64,000 nucleotides of DNA from Bacillota bacterium (GTDB taxonomy: Bacteria; Bacillota; Dehalobacteriia; UBA4068). Each line of letters opens with the position of its first letter. Positions within the stretch are counted from its first letter, which is position 1. This document shows positions 1 to 9,475 of the stretch, in pieces. Where the stretch lies: positions 1 to 64,000 of the forward strand of contig JAILCQ010000041.1 in the NCBI GenBank assembly GCA_024679955.1, read 5' to 3'. Under the pieces are notes generated by a model. That model was given only the letters and a program-made list of their open reading frames with translations, had not been told where the DNA came from and ran no database searches. Made by a program: the position numbers and the translations under genes.

Positions 1-996
1 GCCGGCGATACAGCCGCCCACATATTCCCCATCGTTTTGAAAATCGATGGCAAAGATGGGCTTGGTTTTGCGGTAGTTACGGATACGCCTATAGACCAGC
101 TCCCGCTGCCGCGGCGTAGGCAGCAGATCGGGACTGGCGTCAACGCCTACCGGCATATAGTGGAAGTACCAAACAAAATACGCCCCGTTTTCGATGAGCA
201 TGTCCCAGTAGTCCCCGGCGGTGACAGCGTCATAGTTGGCACTGGTATAACAGCAGGAAACGCCGTAGATCAGCTTGTTCTCATGCAGGATACGCATGGC
301 CTCCAGAGCCCGGGCATATGTGCCCCGGCCCCGTCGGGAATCCGTCGCTTCTTCAAATCCTTCCAGAGAAATGGCAGGGGCAAAGTTCTTCACCCGCAGC
401 ATTTCGCCGGCAAAGGCTTCGTCGATCAAAGTTCCGTTGGTAAAGGCTGTGAACATGCAGTCGTCATGCCGCTCGCAGAGCCGCAGGATATCCGCTTTCC
501 GCAGCAAGGGTTCGCCGCCGGAGAAGAGATAAAAGTAAATCCCCATTTCCTTGCCCTGGACGATGATGCTGTCCAATTCTTCAAAGCTCAGATTCAGCTT
601 TTTGCCGTAATCCGCCGCCCAACAGCCCTGGCAATGCAGGTTGCAGGCGGAGGTGGGGTCCATCAATATGGTCCAGGGGATATTGCAATCATACTTCTCC
701 CGAAGCTTTTCCTGGATCGGGCCGCTGACCAGATTGGCGTTGATGAAAAAATTGGCGGCCGCCGTTCTCATGACCCCCGGATCGATATCCCGGATAACGT
801 GCCGCACGAAGGGATAGAAGGGATGATCCGGGTTTTCGATGGCTTCCCGTATCGCTTGGCGCTGATCCGGAAACCGTCCGTCCGCGAACTTGTCTGCCCA
901 GTCCATCAACCGGGGAAGATTACGCTCCGGATCCTTGTAGAGGTGATCGAATGCTTTGGTCAGGCCGAATTTGGCGATGGTGGCAGATGCGTTCAT
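1..996 (-). CDS. Radical SAM/SPASM-type protein, C-terminus outside window
   Basis: This minus-strand gene is absent from the ORF track because it has no stop inside the window. It starts at ATG 996 after a strong AAAGGAGG site. The visible 332 codons contain the radical SAM cluster motif CNLHCQGCW near residue 120, followed by a FSGGEPL motif that is typical for SAM binding. The N-terminal 100 residues form a helical region found in a widespread family of Bacillota radical SAM proteins of unknown substrate. The expected C-terminal SPASM cysteines lie beyond the edge. The enzyme should bind a 4Fe-4S cluster and cleave S-adenosylmethionine, but its reaction is not known. The long plus-strand ORF at 37-1128 is its shadow. 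Confidence 0.88.
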   Translation of the reverse strand, partial: MNASATIAKFGLTKAFDHLYKDPERNLPRLMDWADKFADGRFPDQRQAIREAIENPDHPFYPFVRHVIRDIDPGVMRTAAANFFINANLVSGPIQEKLREKYDCNIPWTILMDPTSACNLHCQGCWAADYGKKLNLSFEELDSIIVQGKEMGIYFYLFSGGEPLLRKADILRLCERHDDCMFTAFTNGTLIDEAFAGEMLRVKNFAPAISLEGFEEATDSRRGRGTYARALEAMRILHENKLIYGVSCCYTSANYDAVTAGDYWDMLIENGAYFVWYFHYMPVGVDASPDLLPTPRQRELVYRRIRNYRKTKPIFAIDFQNDGEYVGGCIAG

Positions 997-1136
997 GGAA
1001 AAACCTCCTTTTTGGTTGTTGCTTCCAGCATAACGCATCCGCAGGGAAAACAAAACGGACAAAAAAAGCGCATTATACAAAACGGGACAATCGGTCCCTT
1101 TTGCACAAAAGCAACGCCGGGCAAATGAATAGGTAA

Positions 1137-1180
1137 AAGCAAAGCCTCTTTTGTCTATTGCGGCAAAAGAGGCTTTGCTT
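1137..1180 (-). terminator. Terminator of tRNA-Thr
   Basis: A 17-bp perfect stem (AAGCAAAGCCTCTTTTG and its complement) with a 10-nt loop lies just downstream of the tRNA on the minus strand. It is followed by only a short T stretch, so it may work as a processing or terminating hairpin. Confidence 0.7.
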
Positions 1181-1181
1181 A

Positions 1182-1257
1182 TGGAGCTGGTGGCCGGACT
1201 CGAACCGGCGACCTGCTGATTACGAATCAGCTGCTCTACCAACTGAGCTACACCAGC
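1182..1257 (-). tRNA. tRNA-Thr (anticodon CGT)
   Basis: The reverse complement folds as a cloverleaf: acceptor GCTGGTG paired with CACCAGC, D arm, anticodon loop TTCGTAA, T arm GGTTCGAGTCC, and an encoded CCA end. Total length is 76 nt. Confidence 0.96.
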
Positions 1258-1303
1258 ATGGATTAAAAAAATCGTTGGAAAAAACAACGGCCAAAACAAT
1301 ATT

Positions 1304-1332
1304 ATTTTAGCGCGTCCGGCCAAATAAGTCAA
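1304..1332 (-). promoter_or_regulatory. Promoter of tRNA-Thr
   Basis: On the minus strand a -35 box TTGACT and a -10 box TAAAAT are separated by exactly 17 bp. The -10 box lies about 47 bp upstream of the tRNA 5' end. Confidence 0.7.
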
Positions 1333-1403
1333 TACTTTTCATGCAGGATTTAACCGATAAGCCGTCGAAAAACTTACTACATTTAGCGGATAAGGAGAAA
1401 GCT

Positions 1404-1901
1404 GTGATCATTCTAGGCTTGGATCCGGGAACGGCCATTACCGGCTACGGTTTGATCGAGGCGGTTGCCGGGAGCTATCGGTTGTTGAATTACGGTTGCA
1501 TTCGGACGGAACCGGGCCATTCCGACGCCGCTCGTTTGCTGAAATTGCATGAAGATCTGTGCTTTCTGCTGGATGCCGCCCGGCCGGAGCAGGTGGCGGT
1601 AGAAAAGCTTTTTTTCAACCGCAACACCACCACGGCGGTGCCGGTAGGCCAGGCCAGAGGGGTGCTGTTGCTGACCTGCGCGCAAAGAGATTTGCCCATC
1701 GGCGAATATACCCCTTTGGAAGTGAAACAAGCCTTAACGGGCTATGGGCGGGCCGATAAAAAACAGATCCAATATATGGTGGCCAAGCTGCTGCGTATGA
1801 AAGAGATCCCCAAGCCGGACGACGCCGCCGACGCTTTGGCCATCGCCATCACCCACGCCCATTATTATCGCAATGCGCATTTGTGGAAGGAAGGGCAATG
1901 A
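1404..1901 (+). CDS. ruvC: Holliday junction endodeoxyribonuclease RuvC
   Basis: RuvC resolves Holliday junctions by symmetric nicking and works with the RuvAB branch-migration motor. The protein begins with the LGLDPGTAITGYG motif carrying the first catalytic aspartate. It then has VAVEKLFF with the catalytic glutamate and ends with DDAADALAIAITH carrying the last two acidic residues. I place the start at GTG 1404 behind AAGGAG (6-nt spacing), giving 165 residues, the normal family length. The ORF-track start at 1341 adds a non-conserved extension. The stop overlaps the ruvA ATG, so translation is probably coupled. Confidence 0.95.
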   Translation: MIILGLDPGTAITGYGLIEAVAGSYRLLNYGCIRTEPGHSDAARLLKLHEDLCFLLDAARPEQVAVEKLFFNRNTTTAVPVGQARGVLLLTCAQRDLPIGEYTPLEVKQALTGYGRADKKQIQYMVAKLLRMKEIPKPDDAADALAIAITHAHYYRNAHLWKEGQ

Positions 1902-2497
1902 TCGCTTTTATCAAAGGACCGGTTTGGCAAATAGAAGAAGATGGTTTGATCGTCGCCTGCGGGGGCGTGGGCGTCAAAGTGTTCGTGCCCCTGAAGGCTT
2001 GCGACCCTTTGCCGCAAACCGGGGAGGAGATTTTCCTGCATACCCATTTGCAGGTGCGGGAAGACGCCTGGCAATTGTACGGCTTTACCGACAAGGAGCA
2101 GCTGCGATTGTTTCGTTTGCTGTTGAACGTTTCCGGGGTGGGGGCGAAAACCGCCCTGGCTTTGATCGACGGGGTGCCGCCGGCCCGTTTCGCGGCGGCG
2201 GTGGCCGCCCAGGATCACCGGCCGCTGACCGCAGTCAGCGGCGTGGGCAAAAAGACGGCGGAACGCCTGTTGCTGGAATTGAAAGATAAATATGCCGGCG
2301 TGGCCGGCGACGCGGCGGGAGATTTGCCGGCGGCGGAATCGCCGATCGATGGGGATCTGCTGGCCGCTTTGAAACAGTTGGGCTATTCGGCGGTGGAGGC
2401 CAGGGCCTTCGCTTTAAGCGCCATGTCCGCTTTGGGCGGCGACAGCACGCCCGAGCAATTGCTGCGCTATGCCTTAAAGGAAGCGTATAAGAACTGA
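1898..2497 (+). CDS. ruvA: Holliday junction branch migration protein RuvA
   Basis: RuvA binds the four-way junction as a tetramer and loads RuvB. The N-terminus (MIAFIKGPVWQIEEDGLIV) is the usual OB fold. Two helix-hairpin-helix motifs follow, SGVGAKTALALI and SGVGKKTAERLLLEL. The C-terminal UBA-like domain that contacts RuvB ends the 199-residue chain. The start chosen is ATG 1898, which overlaps the ruvC stop as ATGA and is preceded by GGAAGG. The track start at GTG 1883 lies inside that site. Confidence 0.95.
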   Translation: MIAFIKGPVWQIEEDGLIVACGGVGVKVFVPLKACDPLPQTGEEIFLHTHLQVREDAWQLYGFTDKEQLRLFRLLLNVSGVGAKTALALIDGVPPARFAAAVAAQDHRPLTAVSGVGKKTAERLLLELKDKYAGVAGDAAGDLPAAESPIDGDLLAALKQLGYSAVEARAFALSAMSALGGDSTPEQLLRYALKEAYKN

Positions 2498-2509
2498 CAG
2501 AGGGGTTCT

Positions 2510-3541
2510 ATGGAACGGGAACGAATCATTGCCCCGGAATGGCTGCAGGGAGACGGCGAACATGAATCGGCGATCCGCCCTCGCAGCTTCAACGAATATG
2601 TGGGGCAAGACCAGGTCAAGGATAATATCGCCGTGTTTGTGCAAGCCGCTTTGGGCAGAGGCGAGGCTTTGGATCATACCTTGCTGTACGGCCCGCCCGG
2701 CTTGGGGAAAACCACGCTGGCAACGATCATCGCTAATGAATTGGGCGTGAACATCCGCATCACTTCCGGCCCCGCCATTGCCAGACCGGGGGATTTGGCG
2801 GCGATCATCACGGATTTGGAACCGCGGGATATTTTGTTTATCGACGAGATACATCGTTTGAACCGCACGGTGGAAGAAGTTTTATACCCGGCGATGGAAG
2901 ATTTTGCCATCGATATCGTTACCGGCAAAGGGCCGGGGGCCAAAAGCCTGCGCCTGCCGCTGCCCCCTTTCACCTTGATCGGCGCGACCACCAGGGCGGG
3001 AATGCTTTCCGCGCCTTTGCGGGATCGTTTTGGCGTGATTTGCCGCCTGGAGTATTACAATCAGGCGGATTTGGCGACGATCATCAACCGTTCCGCTCAG
3101 ATTTTGCAGGTCGCCATCGAGCCGGAAGGCACGGAGCAGATCAGCCGCCGGGCCAGGGGCACGCCCCGTATCGCCAACCGCCTGCTAAAACGGTTGCGGG
3201 ATTTTGCCGAGGTCAAAGGCAACGGCGTGATCACCGGCGAGATCGCGGATCAGGCTTTGCGTTTGTTGGGCGTAGATGAGCAGGGACTGGACGGCACGGA
3301 TCGCAAAGTGATGGAAGCGGTGCTGCTGAAATACAACGGCGGCCCGGTGGGGCTGGATAATATCGCCGCCAGCATTTCCGAAAGCGTCGACACCATTGAG
3401 GACGTTTGCGAACCCTATTTGATGCAGCTGGGCCTGCTGCAAAGAACCACCCGCGGCCGCATGGCTACCGCTGCCGCCTGGGAATACTTTAAACTGACGC
3501 CGCCTGGCGGCAATGGCAAAGATCAAGGCCGTTTGTTTTGA
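2510..3541 (+). CDS. ruvB: Holliday junction branch migration ATPase RuvB
   Basis: RuvB is the hexameric AAA+ motor that pumps DNA through the RuvA-bound junction. The 343-residue protein shows Walker [10 protein letters not shown] at about residues 61-69, Walker [10 protein letters not shown] near 115, sensor 1 GATTRAG, the arginine finger region LRDRFG, and a C-terminal winged-helix domain. It begins 12 bp after ruvA in the same operon. Length and motifs are fully typical. Confidence 0.97.
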   Translation: MERERIIAPEWLQGDGEHESAIRPRSFNEYVGQDQVKDNIAVFVQAALGRGEALDHTLLYGPPGLGKTTLATIIANELGVNIRITSGPAIARPGDLAAIITDLEPRDILFIDEIHRLNRTVEEVLYPAMEDFAIDIVTGKGPGAKSLRLPLPPFTLIGATTRAGMLSAPLRDRFGVICRLEYYNQADLATIINRSAQILQVAIEPEGTEQISRRARGTPRIANRLLKRLRDFAEVKGNGVITGEIADQALRLLGVDEQGLDGTDRKVMEAVLLKYNGGPVGLDNIAASISESVDTIEDVCEPYLMQLGLLQRTTRGRMATAAAWEYFKLTPPGGNGKDQGRLF

Positions 3542-3620
3542 CTCGGATCGATGCGTATATATATAAATATAATAGGAAGAGAAATTATTATTATTTGCCA
3601 TATATCAAGCAGGTGAGAAT

Positions 3621-4166
3621 ATGAATATACTGCTTCACTGTTGCTGCGGCCCTTGCGCTTGCGGGGTGATCCCCCGGCTGCAGGAATTGGGCCATACATA
3701 CGGTTGTTTTTTTTACAACCCCAATATTCATCCTTACCAGGAACACAAAGCGCGGAAAAACAGCTTCATCACCCTGATGGAAGAATGGCGCATTCCTTAT
3801 TATCTCAACGACGCCTATCCCTTGGAACAGTGGTTGGCGGCGGTGGCGGACGCGCCCCAATCCCGCTGCCGCTATTGCTATGAAAACCGTTTGCAAGCCG
3901 CCGCCGCTTTGGCCAAGCGTTTGCAATACGACGCTTTTTCCACCACCCTGTTGGTCAGCCCCTATCAAAACCAGCAGCTGATCCGGGAAGTGGGCGAGGC
4001 GATGGGGGAAAAATTCGGCGTGCCATTTTTCTTTGAGGATTTCCGTCCCGGCTTCCGTCCGGGACAGGCTCTGGCCAGGGAACAACAGTTATATATGCAA
4101 AAGTATTGCGGTTGTATATACAGCGAAAAAGAAAGATATTGTAAGAAGAAAGAGGTTGCCCTATGA
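3621..4166 (+). CDS. queH: Epoxyqueuosine reductase QueH
   Basis: QueH (former DUF208) reduces epoxyqueuosine to queuosine in tRNA, the last step of the pathway, in organisms that lack the cobalamin-dependent QueG. The N-terminus holds the CCCGPC cysteine motif, and a second cysteine set lies at the C-terminus (KYCGCIYSEKERYC). These are the metal- and cluster-binding residues of the family. The 181-residue length fits. It sits between ruvB and spoIID, with queA two genes downstream, so the operon supplies the two last queuosine enzymes. Confidence 0.92.
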   Translation: MNILLHCCCGPCACGVIPRLQELGHTYGCFFYNPNIHPYQEHKARKNSFITLMEEWRIPYYLNDAYPLEQWLAAVADAPQSRCRYCYENRLQAAAALAKRLQYDAFSTTLLVSPYQNQQLIREVGEAMGEKFGVPFFFEDFRPGFRPGQALAREQQLYMQKYCGCIYSEKERYCKKKEVAL

Positions 4167-5575
4167 ATCAAACAAGAGTATTGCCTGTCTTTTTTGCCTT
4201 GTTTTTCCTGTTGGCCTGCCTGTTTGTATGCAGTCCCAGGGCATTGTCCGCCAATATTCCGGAGATACGCGTGTTATTGTCCAGCAGTTCCGACCAGCAG
4301 ACCACCGTCAGCATCAGCGCCGGGTCGTATACGGCGCTGAATATACACGATGAGGCGTTGGGTTACTTTACCGCCGGAGACCAGGTATCTATCGCCTATA
4401 GCGGCGGCAAATATGATTTGCGGCGGAACGGGGAACTGGTCTGCGAAGGGGAATCCATGATCACCCTGTCGGCGGATAGCGACGGCAGCCTGTTTACTTT
4501 TAAAAATGTAAAATACCGGGGCGATTTCAAAGCCATCAGCAACGGGGTCACCTTTTATTCCACCAATGTTTTGGATATGGAAAGCTATTTGTACGGGGTA
4601 GTGGGTAAGGAGATCGGCTATAATCTTTCCCAGGAAGCCATGAAGGCCCAGGCCATCGCCTCCCGTTCCTACGCTATCGCCAATCTGAAGCCGGGCAATA
4701 TCTATTACGATGTGACCAACACCACTTCCAGCCAGGTATACGGCGGCTACAGCGCAGAAGGCCAAAGCGTGACCCAGGCGGTGGACGGCACCCATGGACA
4801 AGTGGTGTATTATAACGGCAAAACGGTAGACGCCGTTTTCCACAGCAATAGCGGCGGGCATACGGAAAACGTAGAAAACATTTGGGGCAGCTCCAGCGTG
4901 CCGCTGCAGGGCGTATCTTCCCCCTATGACAGTTATGCCGCCGAAGCCAGCAGCTACGGCGCTTCCACCTATGCCTGGACAGTGGAATATACGGCGGATA
5001 AATTGGTATCTTTGGCCAATACCTTCGGCAAGAAGGATATCGGCGACTTTGTGAGCATAGAGGCTTCCACCACCTACAATGGCTCGACCAGCGTCTCGGG
5101 GCGGGCTTTGACCGTGGTGATCACCGGCACCAAAGGCAGCGTGACCGCCATCCGCGATACGCAGATCCGCAGCCTGCTGCAAGTGAAAAGCTCTTTGATC
5201 GAAATCAGCGGCAGCCAGCAGAGCGGCGGCGGCAGCGGGGCCTGGATGAAAGACAGCAGCGGCAAACTCAGTCAGGCGCAGCCCGGCGGCGAGCTGTACG
5301 GCGTGCGCCGCAGCGGTACCGTTTCCCCGGTGAACGAAAACAACGACAGCTTTTTTGCCCTGGGTAAATCCGGCAAAAAAGAAATCCGCAAGGACGGTTC
5401 CGCGGTAGCCGGTGACGTCATTCGCATCAACGGCAAAGGCTACGGCCACGGGGTCGGCATGAGCCAATGGGGGGCCATCGGTATGGCCGTCAACGGCTAT
5501 TCTGTGGAAAAAATCATCATGCATTATTACGGCGCCGATGGGACCAACGGCGTGACCATCCATACTTTATATTAA
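4163..5575 (+). CDS. SpoIID/LytB-type cell wall protein
   Basis: An N-terminal hydrophobic segment (about residues 9-29) acts as signal peptide or anchor. The SpoIID domain runs from about residue 125 to the end. It contains [13 protein letters not shown] with the glutamate that is catalytic in SpoIID lytic transglycosylases (about residue 150), QAIASRSYA, and the final [15 protein letters not shown] block. SpoIID cleaves denuded glycan strands during sporulation, and LytB homologues act in vegetative walls. The 470-residue protein carries an insertion with a G/S-rich stretch (about 350-360). It overlaps queH by 4 bp (ATGA). Which of the two roles applies cannot be decided here. Confidence 0.88.
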   Translation: MNQTRVLPVFFALFFLLACLFVCSPRALSANIPEIRVLLSSSSDQQTTVSISAGSYTALNIHDEALGYFTAGDQVSIAYSGGKYDLRRNGELVCEGESMITLSADSDGSLFTFKNVKYRGDFKAISNGVTFYSTNVLDMESYLYGVVGKEIGYNLSQEAMKAQAIASRSYAIANLKPGNIYYDVTNTTSSQVYGGYSAEGQSVTQAVDGTHGQVVYYNGKTVDAVFHSNSGGHTENVENIWGSSSVPLQGVSSPYDSYAAEASSYGASTYAWTVEYTADKLVSLANTFGKKDIGDFVSIEASTTYNGSTSVSGRALTVVITGTKGSVTAIRDTQIRSLLQVKSSLIEISGSQQSGGGSGAWMKDSSGKLSQAQPGGELYGVRRSGTVSPVNENNDSFFALGKSGKKEIRKDGSAVAGDVIRINGKGYGHGVGMSQWGAIGMAVNGYSVEKIIMHYYGADGTNGVTIHTLY

Positions 5576-5592
5576 ACGCCTGTAGGAGCAAC

Positions 5593-6618
5593 ATGAGAGT
5601 AGACGACTTTGATTATGACCTGCCCCAGGAATTGATCGCGCAGGACGCGGCCGAGCCCCGGGATTCCTCCCGGTTATTGGTAATGGACCGGCAAAGCGGA
5701 GCGATCACCCATAGCGTTTTTCATGATTTGGGAGAATTTTTGCGGCCGGGGGATCTATTGGTATTGAATGAAACCAAAGTGCTGCCGGCGCGGATTTACG
5801 CCCGTCGTTCCGGCGGCGGCGCGGTGGAATTGCTGCTGTTGAAAGCCACAGGTCTGAACACCTGGCAAACTTTGGTTCGCCCGGGCAATAAGGCTTTGCC
5901 GGGCCGGAAACTCTATTTTGATTTGCCGGAAGTCTGGGCGGAAATCATCGACACGGCGGAGGAAGGCACCCGCATCGTCGAATTCCATCATCCGGGCAAT
6001 TTTTTCGATCTGCTGGACCGTTTGGGCACTATGCCTTTGCCGCCGTATATCAAAAAACCGCTGATCGATCAAAGCCGCTATCAGCCGGTGTATGCCAAAG
6101 AAAAGGGAAGCGCCGCCGCGCCTACCGCAGGCTTGCATTTTACGCCGGAGCTGCTGCGCCGGCTGCCGGAAGAATACGGGGTAAATATTTGCAAGATCCT
6201 GCTGCATGTGGGCTTGGGCACCTTCCGGCCGGTGAAGACCGATACGGTGGAAAACCATCATATGCACAGCGAGTTCTATCGCCTCAGCCCGGAGGCGGCG
6301 GCGCAGATCAACGGCGTCCGTGAGGCGGGCGGACGGATCATCGCCGTTGGCACCACCTCGGTGCGCACCCTGGAAACCGTGGCCGACGAAATGGGACGGG
6401 TATATCCCGGCGAGGGCTGGACCGATATTTTTATCTATCCAGGCTATCGCTTTAAAATCATCGACGGCATGGTCACCAATTTCCATTTGCCCAAAAGCAC
6501 CCTGATCATGCTGGTTTCCGCTTTTGCCGGCAGGGAAAACGTGCGCAACGCCTATCAGGTGGCGGTGGAGGAGAAATACCGTTTTTTCTCTTTCGGCGAC
6601 GCCATGTTATTGTTATAA
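5593..6618 (+). CDS. queA: S-adenosylmethionine:tRNA ribosyltransferase-isomerase
   Basis: QueA transfers and isomerises the ribosyl part of SAM onto preQ1-tRNA to give epoxyqueuosine-tRNA. Family blocks are present: [12 protein letters not shown] at the N-terminus, [32 protein letters not shown] and the C-terminal [20 protein letters not shown] start at ATG 5593 after TAGGAG, giving 341 residues. The ORF track begins inside the spoIID gene. It follows spoIID by 17 bp and ends the operon ahead of a strong hairpin. Confidence 0.96.
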   Translation: MRVDDFDYDLPQELIAQDAAEPRDSSRLLVMDRQSGAITHSVFHDLGEFLRPGDLLVLNETKVLPARIYARRSGGGAVELLLLKATGLNTWQTLVRPGNKALPGRKLYFDLPEVWAEIIDTAEEGTRIVEFHHPGNFFDLLDRLGTMPLPPYIKKPLIDQSRYQPVYAKEKGSAAAPTAGLHFTPELLRRLPEEYGVNICKILLHVGLGTFRPVKTDTVENHHMHSEFYRLSPEAAAQINGVREAGGRIIAVGTTSVRTLETVADEMGRVYPGEGWTDIFIYPGYRFKIIDGMVTNFHLPKSTLIMLVSAFAGRENVRNAYQVAVEEKYRFFSFGDAMLLL

Positions 6619-6633
6619 ATCGCGATGCTATAA

Positions 6634-6714
6634 AAAACCCCGAAACCCCAGAGAAAAGCGGCGGCCTGCATCTGCAGCCGCCGCGTAGCCGGTTTCAGGG
6701 GTTTATTTTTTTTT
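6634..6714. terminator. Shared terminator between queA and the AlkD-like gene
   Basis: A compound hairpin has an outer stem AAACCCCGAAACC with GGTTTCAGGGGTTT and an inner stem GCGGCGGC/GCCGCCGC. T-rich tracts lie on the plus-strand side (ATTTTTTTTTT) and A6 on the other, so it can end transcripts from both directions. It overlaps the last codons of the minus-strand gene. Confidence 0.85.
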
Positions 6715-7354
6715 TCAGTTGGCGCAGGGTCTGCTTTTGCTCTTCCCGGATGCGGTAGCTTTCCATGGCTTTTTGTATGGTTTTATTGTGCACCCAATCG
6801 TCCAGCCTGTTTTCCTGCAGGTATACGATGGCCGCGTCGTACTGTTTGGCCAAAGCGGTGGCAAAAAACCAGGCCTGCATCATCTGGATATAATATTCGC
6901 TTCGCTGCACGCCGGCGGCCAAAGCCAGATATTCTTCCCGAAAAGCGCCGTCCAGATAATGACGCATCAACATCCCCAAAGCAAAACGAACGGTGTAGAC
7001 ATGGGGGGAACGAAGCCAGATCTTGATCTGACCCAACAAGGGCACCAGGTTCTTTTGAAAGCATTTCGGCGAAAGAGAATCGCAGGTGGCCCAATTGTCC
7101 ACATAGGGCAAAAAGGCCTCCAGGTCCCGGAGGGCTTGGCGAAAGTCCTTTTGACGCTCCAATAAAAACGCATGCAAATTGTTTTCCTCATAGTAGCGAT
7201 GGGGCAAAAGCGCCAGGAAGGCTTGGCCTTGTTCCGTGCCCCACAGTTCTTTGGCCAATTGCCGCAATAGGGGCGTGCGAACGCCGATGACGGTTTCCGG
7301 ATTTATCGACGGCAGCAATTTGATTTGAAAATCCCTGTATTGGATATCCTGCAT
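6695..7354 (-). CDS. AlkD-like DNA alkylation repair protein (HEAT-like)
   Basis: The product matches the AlkD family of HEAT-repeat DNA glycosylases, which remove N3- and N7-alkylpurines. Recognisable parts are IGVRTPLLRQLAKELWG, LPYVDNWATCDSL (with the conserved Trp-Asp region) and VHNKTIQKAMESYRI at the C-terminus. The best in-frame ATG at 7354 gives 219 residues but has no good ribosome-binding site. Coding similarity (DIRRRLWE) continues upstream of it in frame. A well-placed GGAGG plus ATG at 7395 reads in a frame shifted by one, so the 5' end may carry a frameshift. Transcription is convergent with queA. Confidence 0.82.
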   Translation of the reverse strand: MQDIQYRDFQIKLLPSINPETVIGVRTPLLRQLAKELWGTEQGQAFLALLPHRYYEENNLHAFLLERQKDFRQALRDLEAFLPYVDNWATCDSLSPKCFQKNLVPLLGQIKIWLRSPHVYTVRFALGMLMRHYLDGAFREEYLALAAGVQRSEYYIQMMQAWFFATALAKQYDAAIVYLQENRLDDWVHNKTIQKAMESYRIREEQKQTLRQLKKKINP

Positions 7355-7682
7355 TTCCCATAAACGCCGCCGGATATCGCTTCCGCTTCTTTCATATTTT
7401 CCGCCTCCCGAAAACCGCAAAGCTGCAGCGGCTTTTTCTATTCCAATTATAACGACGCCAAGCGACAGATGCAATCCTGTAAAAAAACGGAAGGGAAAAT
7501 GAGGATGCCGGTTTATGACAAATGCTAAAAACGGCAAAAGAAGAGAAAAAAGCAAAGAATAATAAAAAAACATAGAATATGATATTCCCTTTGGGATGAT
7601 GCAGGAAAACATAAATATAAGTCGAAGTTTAATAATTTGAAAAATACTATCCGCTGTGATAGTAGGGCAAAGGGGACAATGT

Positions 7683-8363
7683 ATGCTGATCCAAACTATC
7701 AGTTTAGGGAAGAAATATAAAAACGGTATCGTCGCTTTGTCTGATATCAATTTATCCATTGACTACGGAGAATTTATTTTTTTGACCGGAGAAAGCGGCG
7801 CCGGTAAAAGCACTTTGATCCGTTTATTGTTTCGGGAAGAATTGCCTTCTTCCGGACAGATTTTGATCTCCGGACGCAGCAGCATACGCTTATCCAAAAA
7901 GGATATCGTGCGTTTGCGCCGCAACACCGGCGTGGTATTTCAGGACTTTCGTTTGATGGAACGCAATACGGTTTTTGACAACGTGGCTTTTGCCCTGAAG
8001 GCGGTGGAACGGCCTTGGGATGAAATCAAAAAGCGGGTGCCACGGGTTTTGGAGCGGGTCGGTTTGGCCGGCCGCGAGCAGGAAAATGTGATGCACTTAT
8101 CCGGCGGCGAGCAGCAGCGGGTAGCGATCGCCAGGGCGATCATCAACAATCCCATTATTTTGTTCGCCGACGAGCCTACCGGCGATTTGGATCCTCGCAC
8201 TTCCATGGAATTGATGCAGTTGTTCAATGAGATCAACGAGCAGGGGACGACCCTGGTCATGGCCACCCACGACAAGACGATCGTGGACGCTTTCAATAAA
8301 AGAGTGCTGACTTTATCCGCCGGCCGGTTAATCAGCGATTCGGTTGGAGGTTGGCAACTATGA
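7683..8363 (+). CDS. ftsE: Cell division ATP-binding protein FtsE
   Basis: FtsE is the cytoplasmic ATPase of the FtsEX complex, which controls wall hydrolases at the septum. The 226-residue protein shows Walker A GESGAGKST, signature LSGGEQQR, Walker B ILFADEPTGDLD and the H-loop TLVMATHD. I choose ATG 7683 behind AAGGGGA instead of the track start at 7656. The gene overlaps ftsX by 4 bp. The chain ftsE-ftsX-M23 peptidase-S41 protease is the classical cell-wall module. Confidence 0.96.
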   Translation: MLIQTISLGKKYKNGIVALSDINLSIDYGEFIFLTGESGAGKSTLIRLLFREELPSSGQILISGRSSIRLSKKDIVRLRRNTGVVFQDFRLMERNTVFDNVAFALKAVERPWDEIKKRVPRVLERVGLAGREQENVMHLSGGEQQRVAIARAIINNPIILFADEPTGDLDPRTSMELMQLFNEINEQGTTLVMATHDKTIVDAFNKRVLTLSAGRLISDSVGGWQL

Positions 8364-9427
8364 AATTAAGCAGTTTCCGTTATATCGTACCGCAAGCGTT
8401 CAAATCCATGCTGCATAATGGTTTGATGACGGTAGCGGCTATACTTACGATCACCATTTCTCTGTTTTTATGCACGGCTTTTTGGCTGTTGATCATCAAC
8501 ATCGACGCCAATGCCCGCCAGGTTGAGGAAGACGTTCGCGTATTGGCCTATCTGAAGGAAGATATCCCGGATGGGCAGGAAGAGGGCCAGGCGGAAGCAC
8601 AGCCGGAGGCGCAAGGGGAAGGTCAACCGGCGGCACTGCCGGAGGCGCAGTCTGCCGTCCAACCGGAAGCCCAGCCGGAGATTGAACCGGAAGCGCAAAC
8701 GGAAGGCCAAACAGAAGGCCAGGCGGAAGAGGAACAGGAAAAACAGCTGGAAGAAAAATATGCCGTGATCCGGGATGAGATCATGGCCATCCCCGGCGTG
8801 GCCAGCTGCGAATTTATCAGCAAAGAAGAAGGCATCAAAGATCTGGGCTCCCGCTTCGGCGGCGTGGACCTGAAGGAAACTCTGGGCGGGGCCAATCCTT
8901 TGCCGGATCTGTTTTCGATCATGGCGGAAACCACCGATGATGTGGCGGTGATCGCCGAGAAAGTTTCCGAAATAGAGGCCGTAGACGTGGTGCGCTATGG
9001 GGAAGGCACGGTAGAGAAATTATTTGCCCTCACCGACGCCATGCGCCGTGTGGGCGTGGCGGTGATGATATTGTTGGCATTGGCGGCTGTGGTGCTGATC
9101 GCCATGACCATACGTTTGGCCGTCGTGGCGCGGAAAAAGGAGATCATGGTCATGAAATGGGTCGGCGCAACCAACGCCTTTATCCGTCTGCCCTTTTTGC
9201 TGGAAGGCGTCTTCCTGGGGCTTTTAGGCGGCTTGCTGGCGTTGGTTTTGGTGCTGATCGCCTATGTCAACGCAGGAGACTATTTGGCTTCCACTATTTC
9301 TTTTGTATTGGTTTTGGATATCGGGCAGATTTGGCTGAAAACTGCGGGATTCACCCTGGCGGCCGGCTTGATCCTGGGGATTTTCGGCAGCCTGTTCCCC
9401 TTGGCCAACAGATTTATGGATGTATAG
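8360..9427 (+). CDS. ftsX: Cell division protein FtsX with a long low-complexity insertion
   Basis: FtsX is the four-TM permease-like partner of FtsE that signals to extracellular wall hydrolases. Transmembrane segments lie near residues 24-48 and in three C-terminal stretches (about 225-350). The extracellular domain ends with IPGVASCEFISKEEGIKDL, the usual FtsX motif. Between LAYLKEDIP and the following helix the protein carries about 60 residues of Q, E, A, P and G (about 71-130) that normal FtsX proteins lack. This extends the region that contacts the hydrolase. Start ATG 8360 overlaps the ftsE stop; length is 355 residues against about 300 in typical homologues. Confidence 0.94.
   Translation: MKLSSFRYIVPQAFKSMLHNGLMTVAAILTITISLFLCTAFWLLIINIDANARQVEEDVRVLAYLKEDIPDGQEEGQAEAQPEAQGEGQPAALPEAQSAVQPEAQPEIEPEAQTEGQTEGQAEEEQEKQLEEKYAVIRDEIMAIPGVASCEFISKEEGIKDLGSRFGGVDLKETLGGANPLPDLFSIMAETTDDVAVIAEKVSEIEAVDVVRYGEGTVEKLFALTDAMRRVGVAVMILLALAAVVLIAMTIRLAVVARKKEIMVMKWVGATNAFIRLPFLLEGVFLGLLGGLLALVLVLIAYVNAGDYLASTISFVLVLDIGQIWLKTAGFTLAAGLILGIFGSLFPLANRFMDV
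8570..8749 (+). repeat. Degenerate Q/E/A/P repeat tract inside ftsX
   Basis: About 180 bp encode imperfect units such as PEAQ, EGQ and TEGQ (for example PEAQPEIEPEAQTEGQTEGQ). The DNA repeats CAGCCGGAG- and GAAGGCCA-like words without a strict period. It keeps the reading frame and lies in the extracellular loop of FtsX. Confidence 0.8.
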
Positions 9428-9475
9428 CGCCGCCCGGTTTGCCGCTGCCGCTGTGCCAGCCGTAAAGGAGGATAT

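Noticed and set aside
37-1128. Plus-strand ORF of 363 aa
   Set aside because: It is the shadow of the minus-strand radical SAM gene, which has a clear CxxxCxxC motif and ribosome-binding site.
4274-5563. Minus-strand ORF of 429 aa opposite spoIID
   Set aside because: It is an antisense shadow with an Ala/His/Gly-rich, pattern-free translation; the plus-strand SpoIID protein explains the region.
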